This document shows, in pieces, positions 16,927 to 25,468 of a DNA stretch of 64,000 nt. A model generated the notes under the pieces. That model was not told the origin of the DNA. It was given only the letters and a program-made list of their open reading frames with translations, and made no database searches. Numbering within the stretch: position 1 is the first letter of the stretch; the number at the start of each line of letters is the position of its first letter. Position numbers and translations under genes: made by a program. The DNA comes from Nocardia sp. NBC_00565 (GTDB lineage: Bacteria; Actinomycetota; Actinomycetes; Mycobacteriales; Mycobacteriaceae): the NCBI RefSeq assembly GCF_036345915.1, contig NZ_CP107785.1, forward strand, positions 6,758,001-6,822,000, given 5' to 3'.

Positions 16927-17642
16927 GCGCCGTGCACCGTGGGATCCGAACCGCCCGCGGGCTCGGAGTAGACGATGTCGACGAGGGTGTCGCCCTGGTA
17001 GACCAGCGAGGTCAGCGAGGCGAGTGAGCACTGGCGGTGGCGCGGATCGTGCCAGAGCCGCTGGCCCTGCAGGAAGCGCCGCAGCGTCCAGACCGGCAGC
17101 TGATGCGAAACCAGCACCGCCTCGTGTCCGGCCGCCTCGACCCGCGCCTTGTTCACCGCGGCCAGCATGCGGTGCGCGATCTGCAGGTACGGCTCGCCCC
17201 AGGACGGGGTGAACGGATCGCGCAGCTTCCACCAGTGCCTCGGCTTGCGCAGCGCACCGTCACCGACCGAAACCCGCAGGCCCTCGAAGGTATTGCCCGC
17301 CTCGATCAGGTTTTCGTCGGTGCGCACGATCAGGCCGTGCTGGCCTGCGATCGGTTCGGCGGTCTCCTGTGCGCGCTGCAGTGGCGAGGCGATCACCAGC
17401 GCGATGTCGTGGTCGGCCAGCGACCGCGCCACCGCACCGGCCTGTGCTCGCCCGGTCACCGACAGGCTGAACCCGGGCAGGCGCCCGTAGAGAATGCCCT
17501 TCGGGTTGTGCACCTCGCCATGGCGCAACACATGCACGATGGTCTCGATGGTGTCGTCCTCGACGGCGGGCGTCGCGGCGCTCGGCGCGGTGGCGGCATC
17601 TGGTAGTTCGCGCTTATCTGAATCTGGCTGGTCGGAACTCAC
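16923..17642 (-). CDS. histidine phosphatase family protein (phosphoglycerate mutase-like)
   Basis: 239 residues from a GTG that overlaps the hemL stop (GTGA). The catalytic RHG motif is in [15 protein letters not shown] (His near residue 40) and the second histidine in [17 protein letters not shown]. Phosphate-pocket arginines appear in [13 protein letters not shown]. The family covers mutases and assorted small phosphatases; the substrate cannot be told. It lies between hemL and resA exactly as Rv0525 does in M. tuberculosis, and tight overlaps on both sides suggest one transcript from hemL to ccsB. Confidence 0.85.
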   Translation of the reverse strand: MSSDQPDSDKRELPDAATAPSAATPAVEDDTIETIVHVLRHGEVHNPKGILYGRLPGFSLSVTGRAQAGAVARSLADHDIALVIASPLQRAQETAEPIAGQHGLIVRTDENLIEAGNTFEGLRVSVGDGALRKPRHWWKLRDPFTPSWGEPYLQIAHRMLAAVNKARVEAAGHEAVLVSHQLPVWTLRRFLQGQRLWHDPRHRQCSLASLTSLVYQGDTLVDIVYSEPAGGSDPTVHGA

Positions 17643-18976
17643 GCGCGGGATCCTTCGGGGGTGGCGGCCGCGGCCGCGTATGCGGCGGCGGGCAGGGCGG
17701 CGGCGATACGGTCGAACGCGTCCTCGTCGAGTGCCGCGGAGACGAACCAGGCCTCGAACGCGCTGGGCGGCGCGTACACGCCGCCGTCGAGCAGTGCGTG
17801 GAAGAAAGCGGGAAAACGCCAGGTCTGGCTGGCTTTGGCGGCGGCGTAGTCGGTGACCGGACGGTCGGCGAAGAACACGCTCACCATATTGCCCGCGAAC
17901 TGAACCTGATGCTCGACCCCTGCCGCGGTGAGGCTCTCGGTGAACAAGCCGCCGAGCCGCTGGGCATTGCGATCGAGTGCGGCGTACACCGCGTCATCGG
18001 CCGCGCGCAGCGAGGCGAGGCCAGCAGCGACGGCGACCGGGTTCCCGGACAGGGTGCCCGCCTGATACACCGGCCCAAGGGGGGCAAGGTGATTCATGAT
18101 CTCGGCGCGCCCGCCGAACGCGGCCGCGGGCAGTCCACCACTCATCACCTTGCCGAAGGTGTAGAGATCACCGGCGACCCCGTCGAGACCGAACCAGCCC
18201 GACCGGCTGACCCGGAACCCGGTCATCACCTCGTCCATGATCAGCAGCGCGCCGTGTTCGGCGGTCAGCTTGCGCAGACCCTCGTTGAAACCGGGCAGCG
18301 GCGCGACCGCGCCCATATTGCCCGCGGCCGCCTCGGTGATCACGCAGGCGATCGCATCGGGATTCGCGGCGAAGGCGGCGGCAACGGCGTCGATGTCGTT
18401 GTACGGCAGCACGATGGTGTCGCCCGCCTGCGCACCGGTGACGCCGGGCGAGGTCGGCAGGCCGAGTGTGGCGACACCGGATCCGGCATCGGCGAGCAGG
18501 GCGTCCACATGACCGTGGTAGCAACCCGAGAACTTGATGATCTTGGCGCGGCCGGTGTAGCCGCGGGCCAGCCGGACCGCACTCATGGTGGCCTCGGTGC
18601 CGGAGTTCACCAGCCGGACCCGGTCTACCGGCGCCATCCGTTCGACGATGAGTTCGGCAAGTTCGATCTCGGCCTCGGTCGGCGCACCGAAGGACAGTCC
18701 GCTGACCGCCGCGCGCCGCACCGCCTCGACCACCGCTGGATGCGCGTGCCCGAGGATCATCGGCCCCCAGGAGCACACCAGGTCGACGTACTCGTTGCCG
18801 TCGACATCGGTGAGCGTGCAGCCCTTGGCCGATGCGATGAATCGCGGTGTGCCGCCGACGGACTTGAATGCCCGCACCGGCGAGTTGACACCACCCGGAA
18901 TCACCGAAGCAGCCCGGTCGAAGAGCTGAGCCGAGACCGGCACCGATGCACTGGTCACGCGCGGAGAAGAACTCAC
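17639..18976 (-). CDS. hemL: glutamate-1-semialdehyde 2,1-aminomutase (heme biosynthesis)
   Basis: 445 residues from a GTG at 18976; the frame continues to 19273 but that part is not conserved sequence. PLP enzyme that turns glutamate-1-semialdehyde into 5-aminolevulinate, the second step of the C5 heme pathway. Visible are [20 protein letters not shown] at the start, the motif [29 protein letters not shown], and the PLP lysine in [20 protein letters not shown]. It heads a run of overlapping genes that makes the cytochrome c maturation machinery. hemA, its upstream partner enzyme, lies about 10 kb away. Confidence 0.96.
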   Translation of the reverse strand: MSSSPRVTSASVPVSAQLFDRAASVIPGGVNSPVRAFKSVGGTPRFIASAKGCTLTDVDGNEYVDLVCSWGPMILGHAHPAVVEAVRRAAVSGLSFGAPTEAEIELAELIVERMAPVDRVRLVNSGTEATMSAVRLARGYTGRAKIIKFSGCYHGHVDALLADAGSGVATLGLPTSPGVTGAQAGDTIVLPYNDIDAVAAAFAANPDAIACVITEAAAGNMGAVAPLPGFNEGLRKLTAEHGALLIMDEVMTGFRVSRSGWFGLDGVAGDLYTFGKVMSGGLPAAAFGGRAEIMNHLAPLGPVYQAGTLSGNPVAVAAGLASLRAADDAVYAALDRNAQRLGGLFTESLTAAGVEHQVQFAGNMVSVFFADRPVTDYAAAKASQTWRFPAFFHALLDGGVYAPPSAFEAWFVSAALDEDAFDRIAAALPAAAYAAAAATPEGSRA

Positions 18977-19166
18977 GACGTCCAGTGTCTCAGCCCGATC
19001 CGAAGGAGTCGACGACAGGGTGTAGTGGAGTGATGCAGACCGCAGCTCCGCCGGGCGGACTCGCGCAACACGCCGATCATGGTTCGGGGCGATATCGGTC
19101 GCCGAACCATGGCCGATGCGTAATCTCGTGGCGTCGTCGCACCACCTACTCCGTCGAGAGGACCCC

Positions 19167-19544
19167 ATGCGGTTTGCCGTCACCAGTGCCGCGATCTTTG
19201 CCGCGCTCGCAGCCACCGCCGTCGGCGCCGGGTCCGCCGCCGCCGCGGATCCGATCGCCCAGCCCGACCGCATCGGGCTGCATTTGAATCACGCGGAGAC
19301 CGCGGCCCTCGGCGACGGACCGGTGCCCGCGTTGTTCTCCATGGTGGTGCCGCTGAACCGGATCGGCGCCGGACTCAAGGGCGACACCGAGATCTACCGC
19401 GACGAAGACGGCGGCGTGCACGCGTCATTGCGGCAGGTGATCATGGAGGCGGCCGGCCATCCGGACGGCACCGTGATCCTGTACGTCAACGCGCCGGGCA
19501 CTCGCGACGGCCGCGCCCTGGATATCTACCAGAACTGGAACTGA
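19167..19544 (+). CDS. small secreted protein of unknown function
   Basis: 125 residues from the ATG at 19167, preceded by GAGAGGA. A Sec signal peptide (about 1-27, cleaving after SAAAA-DP) is followed by a compact 98-residue domain with [20 protein letters not shown] and a C-terminal LDIYQNWN. There are no cysteines in the mature part. No family recognised; similar short exported proteins are common in Nocardia. It ends six bases before the convergent secreted protein at 19551, and is divergent from hemL. Confidence 0.75.
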   Translation: MRFAVTSAAIFAALAATAVGAGSAAAADPIAQPDRIGLHLNHAETAALGDGPVPALFSMVVPLNRIGAGLKGDTEIYRDEDGGVHASLRQVIMEAAGHPDGTVILYVNAPGTRDGRALDIYQNWN

Positions 19545-19550
19545 TCCGGC

Positions 19551-19790
19551 TCAGGTGTACATGCACGGCACCGAGGCCGAGATGGTGTGCAGCTGGCACA
19601 TGAAGTTGTTGTAGACGCCCGCCGAGCCCGAATCGGGCACGAAGATCGGGGCGGGCTGGGCCGCGGGCTGCGCGACCTCGGTCTGCGTGGCGGGCTCCAA
19701 CGGCAATCCCGGTGCGGCCACGGCGGGTCCCGCACCGATCGCGGCCGCCACGGCAACCGCCGCGCACACTTTCCCGGCAAAACGAATCAC
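19551..19790 (-). CDS. very small secreted protein
   Basis: 79 residues from a GTG at 19790 with GGGAGA seven bases upstream; longer frames to 19859 lack a ribosome site. A Sec signal peptide (IRFAGKVCAAVAVAAAIGAG, cleaving near AVA-AP) precedes a short Pro/Ala-rich linker and the tail NNFMCQLHTISASVPCMYT, with two cysteines that probably form a disulfide. No family recognised. It is convergent with the secreted protein at 19167. Confidence 0.65.
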   Translation of the reverse strand: MIRFAGKVCAAVAVAAAIGAGPAVAAPGLPLEPATQTEVAQPAAQPAPIFVPDSGSAGVYNNFMCQLHTISASVPCMYT

Positions 19791-19968
19791 AAGTATTTCT
19801 CCCAGTCGACGCAATGCTGATTTACCGGCCGAAAGCATAACGGCCACAACAGTTTTCACCGAATGCCGACCGATGCACCCAGTGGCGCGGCACTTGCACG
19901 GTAGCCCAGACGCGGCACATGCGCCAGACGTCTCGGATCAATTCCCGAGATGGCGAGCAGTGCTCCGG

Positions 19969-20076
19969 CTAGGCGGTGGTGCCCACACAGAACCTGGCGA
20001 AGCCGGTAGTCAGCAGACAGGCCAACAGTGCGGGCAGCAGGTTCAGCGGCGAGAACGAAGGGAATATCGGCGTCAC
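19969..20076 (-). CDS. possible 35-residue hydrophobic small protein
   Basis: A GTG at 20076 with GGGAAG nine bases upstream opens a 35-codon frame ending TAG at 19969. The product has one continuous hydrophobic stretch (SPLNLLPALLACLLTTGFAR). It is the only gene-like object in the 19791-20143 gap. Its small size means it may be chance; I keep it only as a candidate. Confidence 0.3.
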   Translation of the reverse strand: MTPIFPSFSPLNLLPALLACLLTTGFARFCVGTTA

Positions 20077-20143
20077 GGCTGCGATCTTCCCGCGAAGATG
20101 GCGATCGAACAGCTACGGCGACGACGATCGCCGATGCTTGTCC

Positions 20144-20410
20144 TCAGTGCGACCGCACGGCGCGCACCGTCCGCGCGACGGCGTCGATGGCGAGCGCCCC
20201 GGCCACCACGACCAGAAAAGCGGCCAGGACCAGCCATGGCGCACTGTAGCGAGTGGCATCGAAGCCGGGTACATCGCCGGCCGGCGCGAAGGTGGTCGTG
20301 ATCAAGCCGTTGCGCCAGCTCACCACCGCGAAGACCGCGCAGGCCAGCGCGAGCGTCAACTCGACCAGCGCGGGCAGCATCCGGTCACCGAGCACAACCC
20401 ATCGCGTCAA
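20144..20410 (-). CDS. two-helix membrane protein (Rv0514-like)
   Basis: 88 residues with two transmembrane helices (about 13-32, PALVELTLALACAVFAVVSW, and 58-80, WLVLAAFLVVVAGALAIDAV). Position and shape fit Rv0514, the small membrane protein that follows Rv0513 downstream of hemB in M. tuberculosis. The start overlaps the upstream gene's stop by four bases. The function is unknown in the family. Confidence 0.75.
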   Translation of the reverse strand: MTRWVVLGDRMLPALVELTLALACAVFAVVSWRNGLITTTFAPAGDVPGFDATRYSAPWLVLAAFLVVVAGALAIDAVARTVRAVRSH

Positions 20411-20955
20411 CGATCCGCTCCATTCTCACTGTGTCGATCTTCGGTTTCCTCGGCGCTCGGTGGGGCCTCGTCGGAGACGACAGCACCGCCCACCGCCGTG
20501 GTGAGCGCGGCTCGAAGTCCGCGGTGATCCTTCGCCCACGCCTGCACCAGTTCACCGTCGACCAGCCGCAGCCCGATGCCCTTGCGCCGTCGCGGCACCC
20601 CGCTCAACTCACCGAGCGAACGCGCCGACTCCCAGTCCTCGTCGTCCCAGGATTCCTCGTCCCGCTCGGGCAGCACCGCATCGATCAGCGCCAGCGCCAG
20701 CGTCTCGGTGCCGTCGCGCAGCGCGGTATCGGTCAACTCGACGCTCACATGCCGCTGCCCCGCAATCACCTGCAGCACAACGAAACCCGCGATCAGCGCG
20801 GCACAGAAAACCAGCGCGAACCAATGCACATCGGCAGAGGTCAGCATTTCGAGAATCAAAACAATCAGACACAGCAGCGGCCCGTAGGCCACTGAACGCC
20901 ACCGCGCGCCCGGTTCGGCGAACAAGATGGTCGTGCCATCCCCCGCATCCGTCAC
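20407..20955 (-). CDS. membrane protein with C-terminal cytoplasmic domain (Rv0513-like)
   Basis: 182 residues from a GTG at 20955 with GGGAG upstream. Two membrane helices (about 24-42, AYGPLLCLIVLILEMLTSAD, and 45-65, WFALVFCAALIAGFVVLQVI) are followed by a cytoplasmic domain with RHVSVELTDTALRDGTETLA and the motif PRRRKGIGLRLVDGELVQAW. It matches the position of Rv0513 between hemB and Rv0514. Function unknown; co-transcription with the heme genes would be consistent with a link to tetrapyrrole metabolism but is only positional. Confidence 0.75.
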   Translation of the reverse strand: MTDAGDGTTILFAEPGARWRSVAYGPLLCLIVLILEMLTSADVHWFALVFCAALIAGFVVLQVIAGQRHVSVELTDTALRDGTETLALALIDAVLPERDEESWDDEDWESARSLGELSGVPRRRKGIGLRLVDGELVQAWAKDHRGLRAALTTAVGGAVVSDEAPPSAEETEDRHSENGADR

Positions 20956-21010
20956 ATCATGCTCCCGGTCCCGCCCAGCACGGCGACGGAGATCGACATC
21001 CGGCTCCTGA

Positions 21011-21130
21011 TCAGCCGACCGCGCCGGGCAGTATCAGCAGCGCGACGGTAATCAAGCCGAAGAGGATCAGCAGGCTCAGCACGAGCAGATCTCGTCGAAT
21101 GCTCTGCGGCTGTTGGATTACCACTCGCAT
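21011..21130 (-). CDS. 39-residue single-pass membrane protein
   Basis: A small gene with a very good ribosome site (GGAGG, five bases before the ATG at 21130). The product starts MRVVIQQPQSIRRDLLVLSL and continues as an unbroken hydrophobic helix (LILFGLITVALLILPGAVG) to the stop at 21011. Positive residues precede the helix, so the N-terminus should be inside. It sits between the repeat-rich membrane protein and the Rv0513-like gene, on the same strand. No family recognised. The ribosome site, codon use and operon position make it likely to be real. Confidence 0.65.
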   Translation of the reverse strand: MRVVIQQPQSIRRDLLVLSLLILFGLITVALLILPGAVG

Positions 21131-21221
21131 CGATGCCTCCGATCTTCGGGAGCCATCTAGTCGACGTACTTACGAGGCGTAAGACAACGTGTAACAAATG
21201 ACTATCGGTTCCCAGGTCCAC

Positions 21222-21237
21222 TGTGACAACCCTCACG
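21222..21237. promoter_or_regulatory. CRP/GlxR-like site
   Basis: TGTGACAACCCTCACG fits the CRP-family consensus TGTGA-N6-TCACA with one outer mismatch. It lies 92 bp upstream of the 39-residue protein's start, between it and the repeat-rich membrane protein, so it may control the short downstream operon. It shares 15 of 16 bases with the site region at 52107-52122, read on the opposite strand. Confidence 0.45.
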
Positions 21238-21287
21238 ATACATGTCGGCCTTACGCCGACAAACTCGCGGGTCGCCGCACCACTCGT

Positions 21288-22712
21288 TCACCTGCGGTTC
21301 ATCTGGAAGTACGCGGTCGAATCCGGGCGGTGACTCAGATACACCGCACCCGCCGCGAGCACGCCCTGCACGATCGCGGCGGCACCGGCCACCAGCGAGG
21401 CCGCGCCGGTCACCGACTCCAGCGCGAACAGCGTGCCGACCGCGATGAGCACCAGCCAGACGCCGATAGCGGTCAACAACGTCCGCGCCCACAACTTTCC
21501 GCGCACGAGCTGGTACACGACGAGCAATGCCAGCGCGGCCAGCGCCAAACCGATCACCACACCGACCACGAATGCCAGCGAAACCATCAGCTCCGCGGTC
21601 GCCATCGTGATATTCGGATCGCTCTCGTGCGCCTGGTCATACATCTTCTGCGCGAGATCATGACGCTGCTGCACCGCCGCCACGATCGACGCGATCATCT
21701 GCACAACGCCGAACCCGATAACACCCCACCACAATTGACGCGCGGTCCGAATGTCCTCCGGGGGCTCGGGCCGCGGCGGTAGGCCGACCACTGGTCCACC
21801 CGGATACGGCCCAGGGGGATATGGCCCGACGGGGTATGGCCCCGGCGGATAAGCCCCGGGCGGATTCGCTCCCGGAGACAGCGGCCCAGGCGAATACGCT
21901 CCACCCCCGGCGGAACTCGGTTCCGGCGACAGCGGCCCAGGCGGATACACTCCACCCCCGGCGGAACTCGGTTCCGGCGACAGCGGCCCAGGCGGATACA
22001 CTCCACCCCCGGCGGAACTCGGTTCCGGCGACAGCGGCCCAGGCGGATACACTCCACCCCCGGCGGAACTCGGTTCCGGCGACAGCGGCCCAGGCGGATA
22101 CACTCCGGCCCCGGCGGGATTCGGTTCCGGTGGATATGCGCCGGACGCGTCCGACCCAGCCGACGCAGAGCTCGGCGATCCTGGCACCGCCAAGTCCTGC
22201 TGGGAGTGCTCAGTCCCCGCCGAATCCCGGCTCGACGACTCAGGCCCCGCTGAATCCCGGCTCGACGATCCTGGCCCCACCGAATCCAGGCGGGAGGGCT
22301 CATACCCCACCGAATCCCGGCTCGACGACTCAGGCCCCACCGAATCCGGTCCCACCGAATCCCGGCTCAGCGATCCTGGCCCCGCCGAATCCAGGCGGGA
22401 GGGCTCATGCCCTGCCGAATCCGGTCCCACCGAATCCCGGCTCAGCGATCCTGGCCCCACCGAATCCAGGCGGGAGGGCTCATGCCCCACCGAATCACGG
22501 CTCGACGACTCAGGCCCCACCGAATCCGGTTCCGTCGAATCCCGGCTCGGCGACTCGGGGCTCGGCGACTCAGGCCCCACCGAATCCGGTTCCGTCGAAT
22601 CCCGGCTCGGCGACTCGGGGCTGGGTGACTCAGGGCTGGGTGACTCAGGGCTGGGTGACTCAGGGCTCACCGCATCCGCGTCGGACGGCTCCGGTCTGGA
22701 CGGATTCGTCAC
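21288..22712 (-). CDS. membrane protein with long Ser/Pro/Glu repeat N-terminus
   Basis: 474 residues from a GTG that overlaps the hemB stop (GTGA). The first 190 or so residues are a low-complexity tract of degenerate 5- and 10-20-residue repeats ([18 protein letters not shown]). Next come 17-residue repeats [17 protein letters not shown] (four perfect at DNA level) and a [19 protein letters not shown] run. A C-terminal membrane domain (about 315-470) has four helices, starting [20 protein letters not shown]. The C-terminal part is shared by actinobacterial membrane proteins; the disordered N-terminus is probably cytoplasmic. Function unknown. Coupling to hemB suggests co-expression. Confidence 0.7.
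   Translation of the reverse strand: MTNPSRPEPSDADAVSPESPSPESPSPESPSPESPSRDSTEPDSVGPESPSPESPSRDSTEPDSVGPESSSRDSVGHEPSRLDSVGPGSLSRDSVGPDSAGHEPSRLDSAGPGSLSRDSVGPDSVGPESSSRDSVGYEPSRLDSVGPGSSSRDSAGPESSSRDSAGTEHSQQDLAVPGSPSSASAGSDASGAYPPEPNPAGAGVYPPGPLSPEPSSAGGGVYPPGPLSPEPSSAGGGVYPPGPLSPEPSSAGGGVYPPGPLSPEPSSAGGGAYSPGPLSPGANPPGAYPPGPYPVGPYPPGPYPGGPVVGLPPRPEPPEDIRTARQLWWGVIGFGVVQMIASIVAAVQQRHDLAQKMYDQAHESDPNITMATAELMVSLAFVVGVVIGLALAALALLVVYQLVRGKLWARTLLTAIGVWLVLIAVGTLFALESVTGAASLVAGAAAIVQGVLAAGAVYLSHRPDSTAYFQMNRR
21901..22104. repeat. four perfect 51-bp tandem repeats (coding)
   Basis: Copies start at 21901, 21952, 22003 and 22054 and are identical over 51 bp; degenerate partial copies flank both sides. 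Each encodes 17 residues of the Pro-rich region. DNA-level identity, including third positions, shows recent expansion by slippage or recombination. A second set follows at 22501-22620, where a 60-bp unit occurs twice, and then 15-bp units to about 22670. Confidence 0.95.
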
Positions 22713-23686
22713 GACAGCCAGTGCGCGGCCTCGGTCGCCCAGTAGGTGAGCACGATGTCCGCGCCCGCCCGGCGGATACCGATCAGCGATTCGAGGATGG
22801 CGCCGCGGCGGTCGATCCAGCCGCGCTCGGCGGCGGCGGTGATCATCGCGTACTCGCCCGAGATCTGGTACGCGGCCACCGGGACCGTCGAACGGTCGGC
22901 GACATCGCGCAGGATGTCCAGGTACGACATCGCGGGCTTCACCATCACGATATCCGCGCCCTCGGCCAGATCCAGCTCCAACTCCCGGATCGCCTCGCGG
23001 CGGTTCGCCGGATCCTGCTGGTAGCTGCGCCGGTCACCTTCGAGCGAGGAGGCGACCGCCTCGCGGAACGGGCCGTAGAACGCCGACGCATACTTCGCGG
23101 CATAGGCCAGGATGCCGGTATCGGTGCGCCCGACCGCATCCAGACCGCGCCGGATCGCGCCGACCTGGCCATCCATCATGCCGCTGGTGCCGAGCAGATC
23201 CGCACCGGAGGCGGCCTGTGCGAGCGCCATCTCGACGTAACGGTGCAGGGTGGCGTCATTGTCGACGGCCCCGTCCGCGGCGAGTACGCCGCAGTGCCCG
23301 TGATCGGTGAATTCGTCCAAACAGGTGTCGGCCATGATCACCGTCGAATCGCCGACCTCATCGGCGAGCGCGCGCAGGCCCCGGTTGAGAATGCCGTCGG
23401 GATCGCTGGCCTTGCTACCGGTGGCGTCCTTGTCCTCGGGCAGCGGCACCCCGAACAGCATGAGCCCGCCGACACCGGCCGCGACCGCCTCCACCGCGGC
23501 TTTGCGCAGCGAATCCATCGAGTGTTGTCGCACCCCCGGCATGGAGCCGATCTCCCTCGGCTCCTCCAGCCCGTCGGCGACGAACATCGGCAGCACCAAT
23601 TGCCGTGGCTGGAGCGTTGTTTCGGCCACCAGGCGGCGCAGAGCAGGAGTACGGCGCAACCGCCGCGGGCGGTCCAATCCGGTCAT
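22709..23686 (-). CDS. hemB: delta-aminolevulinic acid dehydratase (porphobilinogen synthase)
   Basis: 325 residues. Condenses two 5-aminolevulinate molecules to porphobilinogen. The two Schiff-base lysines are in [15 protein letters not shown] (about residue 197) and [14 protein letters not shown] (about 250). The metal-site region reads [18 protein letters not shown]; Cys at the first and third positions suggests a zinc-dependent type, as opposed to the Asp-rich Mg type. It is followed directly by the repeat-rich membrane protein (GTGA overlap). Upstream lie a set of 17-bp tandem repeats and the divergent Sel1 gene. Confidence 0.96.
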   Translation of the reverse strand: MTGLDRPRRLRRTPALRRLVAETTLQPRQLVLPMFVADGLEEPREIGSMPGVRQHSMDSLRKAAVEAVAAGVGGLMLFGVPLPEDKDATGSKASDPDGILNRGLRALADEVGDSTVIMADTCLDEFTDHGHCGVLAADGAVDNDATLHRYVEMALAQAASGADLLGTSGMMDGQVGAIRRGLDAVGRTDTGILAYAAKYASAFYGPFREAVASSLEGDRRSYQQDPANRREAIRELELDLAEGADIVMVKPAMSYLDILRDVADRSTVPVAAYQISGEYAMITAAAERGWIDRRGAILESLIGIRRAGADIVLTYWATEAAHWLS

Positions 23687-23785
23687 ATTCGCATGATATG
23701 CCCGGTCCGGAAGGCCGTCGCACCCGGCATTGGCGGCGGCGGATCAGCCGAGGTCCGCGCGCCGTATCGGTGCCCGGCGCGACCG

Positions 23786-23853
23786 CGCGAGCGCTGGGCT
23801 TTCGCGAGCGCTGGGCTTTCGCGAGAACTGGGCTTTCGCGAGAACTGGGCGTT
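23786..23853. repeat. four tandem 17-bp repeats upstream of hemB
   Basis: Units start at 23786, 23803, 23820 and 23837. Units 1 and 2 are CGCGAGCGCTGGGCTTT, unit 3 changes two bases (CGCGAGAACTGGGCTTT) and unit 4 one more. They lie 100-167 bp upstream of the hemB start in the 304-bp gap before the Sel1 gene, which holds no gene. They could bind a regulator or be a variable-number tandem repeat. Confidence 0.85.
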
Positions 23854-23990
23854 AAGGATGCCTCGAGGATTCGATAAGGCCGTTAGCGGATACTGCGGGC
23901 CACGCGGCGGGGTGGCCGCACTGGAATCAGGTGGGGGCGCGGCGGGCGGATGATGGTGTCCAGTGGCCGGTCTTGTTCCGGGAGTAGGCG

Positions 23991-24815
23991 ATGACCGAAT
24001 TCGCGTTTGTGCCGCGGCGACGGACCGATTGGGATGGTCTGCGGAAGCTGGCACGCGGCGGTGATGCGGGCGCGATCCTGCAATTGGCGCAGCGATTGTC
24101 CGAAGCGGGTGAATCGACCGAGGCCGAGCAGTGGTTCCGGCGGGCCGCCGCACAAGGGAGCGGACCGGCAATGGCGGGTCTGGGTGCGTTGCTCGCGGCC
24201 GACGGGCGGATCTCGGGGGCGATCCGCTGGTTCGAATTCGCGATCGCCGCCGGATGCCCCAGGGCCGATCAGCAACTGGGGACGTTGTATCTGGAGCGCG
24301 GGGATTTCGACGCCGCCGAGGTGTGGTTCCTGCCCGCGGCCGAGGACGGGCTGCCGGAGGCGCTGTGCAATATGGGAGTTGTCGCGAGTCGTCGCGGATT
24401 CACCCGTGAGGCGCGGCACTGGTATGAGCGGGCCGTGCGCGCCGGAAGTCCAACGGCCATGCGCACTCTCGGGGTGTATCTGGCCCGCGAGGGCAAGATC
24501 GAGCGGGCCATCACGCTGCTCACCGAGGCCGTCCGGCGCGGCCGCGCCGATGCGATGGCGGTACTCGGCGCGATCTTCCTCGAACTCGGCGACTGGGTCG
24601 AGGGTGAGCGGTGGCTGCGCCGCGGCGCGGCGGCGGACGACGCCGATTCGATGTTCCATTTGGCGCGGTTCCTGCGCGAGCAGCAAGTGCGTCCGGACGT
24701 CCCGGCGGCGAGTGCGCGAGCAAAGGCGCAGGCGCACAAGGACGCCCGGTACTGGCTCGAGCGCGCCGCCGCACTCCGTCATCCCGAGGCCATGCGGTTA
24801 CTGCACAACCTGTGA
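23991..24815 (+). CDS. Sel1-like/TPR repeat protein
   Basis: 274 residues made almost wholly of alpha-alpha repeats of the Sel1 type, about six units. Examples are TEAEQWFRRAAAQGSGPAMA, AIRWFEFAIAAGCPRADQQL and EARHWYERAVRAGSPTAMRT, with a further unit near the end. There is no signal peptide, so it is probably a cytoplasmic protein-binding scaffold. It lies on the plus strand between hemB and hemD, and is not part of the heme operons. A specific partner is not evident. Confidence 0.85.
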   Translation: MTEFAFVPRRRTDWDGLRKLARGGDAGAILQLAQRLSEAGESTEAEQWFRRAAAQGSGPAMAGLGALLAADGRISGAIRWFEFAIAAGCPRADQQLGTLYLERGDFDAAEVWFLPAAEDGLPEALCNMGVVASRRGFTREARHWYERAVRAGSPTAMRTLGVYLAREGKIERAITLLTEAVRRGRADAMAVLGAIFLELGDWVEGERWLRRGAAADDADSMFHLARFLREQQVRPDVPAASARAKAQAHKDARYWLERAAALRHPEAMRLLHNL

Positions 24816-24998
24816 CCGAGCGCAACGAGGGAACCGAAGACACAGCCCCCTGGTCGCGGCGGAGCTGTGACCGGGGGTCGCGTTCACTCTGATCGAAATC
24901 CCTTGTGACCGGCCGTTTTTGTCGGTGGGCAGGAGTAAAATCGAAGACGTGTTCGAGGGAGCTCTCCGAGTTCCCGATCGCGACGGGAGGACGCCACA

Positions 24999-25280
24999 GT
25001 GCCCAAAACCGCACCCACGCCCAAGATTATCGATCGGCCGTATGTCCCGCTGCTGCACAAGCGGCCGCTGCCCGCCGGGCGGCCCCGCAAGTGGTACGTC
25101 TCGCACAACCGCCGACTCAAGGCGATGCGCCTGACCATCGCCCTGCTGGACTCCGGCATCTACCTGCCGAGTCAGGCCAGCAACGAAAGGATCCGGCAGA
25201 CCGCCGAACTCATCGATATCCGACCCCCGTCCGACACCACCTGCCGATTGGTGCGGACCCTCATGCGCTACAGCCGCTGA
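24999..25280 (+). CDS. small basic protein of unknown function
   Basis: 93 residues from a GTG at 24999 with GGGAGG upstream. The sequence is basic and compact, with RPYVPLLHKRPLPAGRPRKW, a central IALLDSGIYLPSQAS and a C-terminus ending RLVRTLMRYSR. No membrane helix or known motif. Ribosome site and codon use support a real gene. It follows the Sel1-repeat gene by 183 bp on the same strand and is convergent with hemD. Confidence 0.6.
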   Translation: MPKTAPTPKIIDRPYVPLLHKRPLPAGRPRKWYVSHNRRLKAMRLTIALLDSGIYLPSQASNERIRQTAELIDIRPPSDTTCRLVRTLMRYSR

Positions 25281-25468
25281 TCAACGGCGCTCAACGGTTG
25301 CGGCGGCTCCGGTTGCGCGGTGTAGGGCGACGCCTCCACCGCGCAACCGGCCGGCACAAGTTACGACGGCAAAGTGCTGGTGAACGTCGGCGCCTACCCG
25401 AGGATCCGCCGTTCGGAGTGCACCGGGTGAGTCGCGTCCACACCGCTCGGCGGCGCGGACGCGCGCAC

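Noticed and set aside
21821..23953. 710-residue plus-strand frame of Pro/Ala/Asn repeats
   Set aside because: It is the antisense of the repeat-rich membrane protein and hemB; periodicity comes from the 51-bp repeats, not from coding.
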